Positions 60,931 to 64,000 of a stretch of DNA of 64,000 nucleotides are shown piece after piece. Where the stretch lies: positions 2,953,618 to 3,017,617 of the forward strand of contig OZ024850.1 in assembly GCA_964017145.1 (NCBI GenBank), written 5' to 3'. Position numbers and translations under genes: made by a program. Under the pieces are notes generated by a model. That model saw only the letters and a program-made list of their open reading frames with translations. It was not told the DNA's origin and did not search any database. How positions within the stretch are numbered: position 1 is the first letter of the stretch; every line of letters begins with the position of its first letter. Origin of the DNA: Agrocybe praecox. Its lineage: Eukaryota > Basidiomycota > Agaricomycetes > Agaricales > Agrocybaceae.

Positions 60931-61605
60931 TCTGAATCGAGTTTTGGACTTCCCGTGAATGCCTTGGTGAGTCATTTCCTATTCAATTTTGTATATATCA
61001 TTCTCATTCTGTCTCTAACTAGATACTCTCCCATTGGACGCACATTCTGATTCGATATTTCGACGTCCCGCAAGCGCCTTGGTAGGATATTTCGTACTCA
61101 CGTTTTGCAGTCAGTCTAATGCGGTTCATGCTCAGAAGTTCCTCAAATTCTGATTCGCTTTTTGGACTTCCCGCGAACGCCATGGTGAGTCTTTTTTATC
61201 TAGTCTTTTATATCTTTGTGAATCGATTTCTATCAGATGTGCTGGTGTTGCACGTACGCGTAAATTTTGCTTCGATATTTGGACGTCCCGCGGACTACAT
61301 GGTGAATTGATGTCGTCTCACTTTCTTGATGTCGATCTATTTCTGTTTGTGCTCAGGGGTATATTAATTTGCTTGGGTTATTTGTATATTTCTTTTTAAA
61401 TGACGCCGTAGAACTCGGTTCAGCTCGATCCAAATTCCCAGTCGATTTTTGCATGTCTCGCGAACGTCTTGGGGAGTTATTTTTCTTTCCTGAGTTTTCC
61501 CTGTGTCCGACTAATTTGTAATCAGATGAGGAGAGGTTGCAAATTCCCATTCGATTTTTGGACACTACCCAAACTCTTTGGTAAGTTTTGATTTACTCCC
61601 AGTTT
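60931..61605 (+). repeat. Array of six exon-like repeat units
   Basis: Units centred on (A/T)TTTGGAC(G/T)TCCCGCGAACGCC followed by (T/A)TG|GTGAGT occur at about 60935, 61045, 61150, 61265, 61435 and 61545. Spacing is 103-117 bp with one gap of 170. Four of the five downstream units have a clear AG-ending pyrimidine-rich stretch on their 5' side. In frame they read (D)S(I/L)FGLPANA(L/M). They look like repeated small exons separated by short introns, but exon lengths are not multiples of three, so coding is unproven. Confidence 0.65.
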
Positions 61606-61879
61606 TACTGTCCGACTGATTGTCATTGTAACCAGATTTTTGATTGTCGCATGAACACCGTCGTCGGTCGAGTTCGGTGAGCTTTGTATTCGTTCCTTTG
61701 GCAGGCCCGGCATTTGTCACAGCATTTCTCCTGCCCTTCAGGGTAGGAGAGACTATGCCTGGAAATTTAATTGGGGAGGGTTCTAATGCGTGCAACGTAT
61801 CAATCTTTCTTCTATGGTAATTATCACTATTTCTACAAATATATATACAAATAAAGGATGCTCTGTTAAATAATATCCC
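61606..61879. other. Spacer between the repeat array and 2EXR fragment D
   Basis: A possible seventh, decayed repeat unit (near 61640, GATTGTCGCATGAACACC) and no gene. Confidence 0.4.
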
Positions 61880-61927
61880 CCCCTTCAGCAATCCATCATC
61901 AAAAATAACTAGCACATCCATCCCTGA
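61880..61927 (+). repeat. Copied 3' end of the aldo/keto reductase gene
   Basis: Identical over 48 bp to 46066-46113, including the complement of the stop codon and the last codons (GWMC). It is joined directly to 2EXR fragment D (..CATCCCTGA|TACCTCTCATTCG). Confidence 0.9.
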
Positions 61928-62271
61928 TACCTCTCATTCGTATCGGGACACTCATCCTTGACGTTGTTTTGTCTCATCTTGCCCCCGGTCAATCATTCCT
62001 ACCGCCTTTCGTCTCCGGATGGCCAATGCGCAATTGGGGCGACCATATACCTCACAAGCGCTCGCTGGAAAAGCTAATTCCGGGGTCGGGAAGGTTGTCC
62101 ATCCGAAAGACGTGGTCAATTGATGGATTATTATCTTGATTATATGCTCAATTCTCCACCAACATACTACGAGTACAAATATACACAGTACATAAGACCA
62201 AGAGTTGGATGCATATCGTTGAAGTGTGAAGGGGAAGAGAATCATATTTGGAATTCGGGGGACAATTGATG
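61926..62271 (+). pseudogene. 2EXR copy D: 3' fragment only
   Basis: Opens IPLIRIGTLILDVVLSHLAP and keeps WPMRNWGDHIPHKRSLEKLI. A deletion of about 18 bp (the ELYPDLVG region) and a lost base before TGGATTATTATC break the frame. It is convergent with MEM-D and begins at the same point of the gene as fragment C. Confidence 0.85.
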
Positions 62272-62284
62272 GATTACAGTGTAC

Positions 62285-64000
62285 TTAAAAATGTGGGATG
62301 ACATTATTCCAGGCTACATTCAAGAACGCGCTCGGAGGTTGCTCACGGAGTAATACAAAAGACTCTACGAGGAGAAGCAAACGTATGATAGGGTACAGTC
62401 CGGTAAAAAAAGATATACTCGCAGCAAACATATAGAATGCTATAACGTCTTCCTGCCCTATGCAGGCGTGAATGCGAGCAAACATCATAGAAAACAGGAT
62501 TGTCACAGGTATCGTGGCAATAAAAAGATAAGAAGCTCGCCAAATTATCAGTTCGGCGTGTGTAGGAAAATGAAAGTTCCATGCAATGCAATGCAAACCA
62601 CCGAATAGAATTGCAGAGACTGGGAGCACGTAAATGAACAAAGCAGCATCCTCCCCCTCATCGGTCATCCAAGGAGAATAGAAAGTAGGCAAATGCGTCA
62701 TATTTGGCTGATCCACCCAGTTTTCATCTTTTTTTTCCACACCAAATACGATCTGGAAAGAAGGTAGCAACACCATCAAATATAAAACGGCCCAGCAAAC
62801 AAACCCCCCGAATACAAGTATCCGCATCAAAAATAAAGGTAAAAAGAAAAACAAGTTCTTTTCAAGATAATCGGTTTGCACGGTGGCCTTGAAGAGGAGG
62901 TACAATTCGTATAGGTCCGCTTTGCTGAATGATGTTATGCGTCTGCGGGTAAAGCGTCTTAAACGTCCGAAAACATTCTCAGTGCTTTTCCTGTTTGGTG
63001 GATCCTGCAAATTGCGGCATTAGTCGATTACTTCCCTGGTAGTATGCATGTTCAATCACGTACAGCCATAGTGCCCAAAGGCGTTTCAACTGTATCCTGC
63101 AGCACTTCTGTAATGACGGCCGAGTAATACTCCGAATTATCGATGACTTCAGCTCGCTCGAGGTTCGACGCAAATACGTAGTCGGATCCTGGCTTGAGGT
63201 ACAGTGGAACACGACATTCAACATCCAATGGCTTGTGCCACCAGAATAAGTATATCATCGCATTAAGCGAGCATAATGCCATGGTTGAAATCTCCAGCTC
63301 CGTAATCGCCAGACCCTGCACACCACGAGCAATGCACTGGACGATAAACCACGCTGTTTGGATAATAACAACGAATTTCGAAAGGCCGTCCCCTTTGCTT
63401 GTATTGTCGATTTCCTCACAAGTTATAGTTGGAAATATGATCTGGTCGTCCTTCTCGAGTTGAACAAACAAGTCGTATGAGACTGTGCCCATATCTTCGT
63501 CTCCTTTAAACAGAACAAATCCTCCCATTATAACAAGAAAGCTATGCTTTATACTCCAATTCCGGCCTTTACCTTTGCAGACCTTTATAAGTACGGAATT
63601 TCCGATTGTTTAATGATCCCAAATTCTCACCTGAAAAGGCTTTTGTTGACTGCCGCGCAAAGAACCACTGCCTATACGACCACATGAGGATCATCTCTGG
63701 TGCGAATAGTGCCCAACCCATCAAACGAACGCGCCGCAGTGCACGGATTAGACGATTTTCGTTTGGGGGTGGAAGATTTGGATGAATGCAGACCCATGTG
63801 CAGAGAAATATGGTGGCGAGACAGCTCCAGATTATGTCGAGGATTGAACGGGTGTCAGGACAGGTGCACTGTCCATCGTCTCTTATATCGAAGCTCCTGA
63901 GGGGGGTGCTGACCGGTGAGGCGCCAGAAATCCATCCTCGAATAGCAAGAAGGGTGAATATGAGAAGCATCGGTTGGATGGTGTTAGTGTTAGTCGGTAG
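62285..64000 (-). CDS. MEM copy D: polytopic membrane protein, 5' end beyond the window
   Basis: Same exon plan as copy C: last exon DPPNRKSTENVFGRLRRFT.. to ..VLLREQPPSAFLNVAWNN+VIPHF with TAA at 62285-62287; middle exon KGRNWSIKHSFLVIMGGF.. to ..LGTMA; first exon ..MLLIFTLLAIRGWISGASP.. to STKAFSG. No stop or frameshift is seen within the window. The upstream Met of copy C (about 20 residues earlier) would lie at or past base 64000. A signal peptide-like Met is at about 63970. Unknown function, as for copy C. Confidence 0.8.

Noticed and set aside
61952..62245. Minus-strand open frame opposite 2EXR fragment D (and the similar one at 56005-56301)
   Set aside because: Antisense shadows of the conserved 2EXR 3' half; they recur only because the sense sequence is duplicated.

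Overview
The window is nuclear DNA of a filamentous basidiomycete, most likely an Agaricomycete. The genes are cut by many short introns (about 50-80 nt, GT..AG), several carry tiny exons, and the content is typical of that group: three DUF6533-type membrane proteins, an agaric-style BTB protein, a MYND-finger protein, and copies of an uncharacterised polytopic membrane-protein family. No rRNA, tRNA or CRISPR array was recognised.

Layout. 1-16.4 kb: three tandem minus-strand paralogues of a full-size ABCC (MRP/Ybt1-like) transporter; the leftmost is cut by the window edge. 17.3-22.2 kb: a duplicated block flanked by direct repeats. It holds a dead membrane-protein gene (MEM copy A, +) and an intact gene with a 2EXR/F-box-like N-terminus (2EXR copy A, -), arranged tail to tail. 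24.3-38.5 kb is a stretch of single genes: acyl-CoA ligase (+), MYND protein (-), Hos3-like histone deacetylase (+), a Cdc24-type RhoGEF fused to a protein kinase (-), a broken coiled-coil gene (-) and a BTB/POZ gene (-). 39.6-45.7 kb: three tandem DUF6533 genes (-). 46.1-47.5 kb: an aldo/keto reductase with a hydrophobic C-terminal tail (-). 48.2-64 kb: four more convergent 2EXR/MEM pairs (E, B, C, D) in different stages of decay. A 1.23-kb non-autonomous DNA transposon with very long terminal inverted repeats sits inside 2EXR copy E.

Most distinctive points. (1) A two-gene module (2EXR-like gene and polytopic membrane protein, stop codons only about 15 bp apart) is present five times. The intact members are in different pairs: 2EXR is whole only in pair A, while MEM is whole in pair C and, as far as seen, in pair D. 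(2) The Cdc24-like CH-DH-PH protein ends in a kinase domain. (3) The ABCC paralogues share a 15-nt exon at the NBD2 D-loop and an intron inside Walker A of NBD1. (4) An array of exon-like repeat units lies at 60.9-61.6 kb. Exon joins were worked out by hand from splice consensus, reading frame and paralogue comparison. For four genes the summed exon lengths are multiples of three: ligase 633 aa, deacetylase 594 aa, MYND 725 aa, MEM-C 540 aa.
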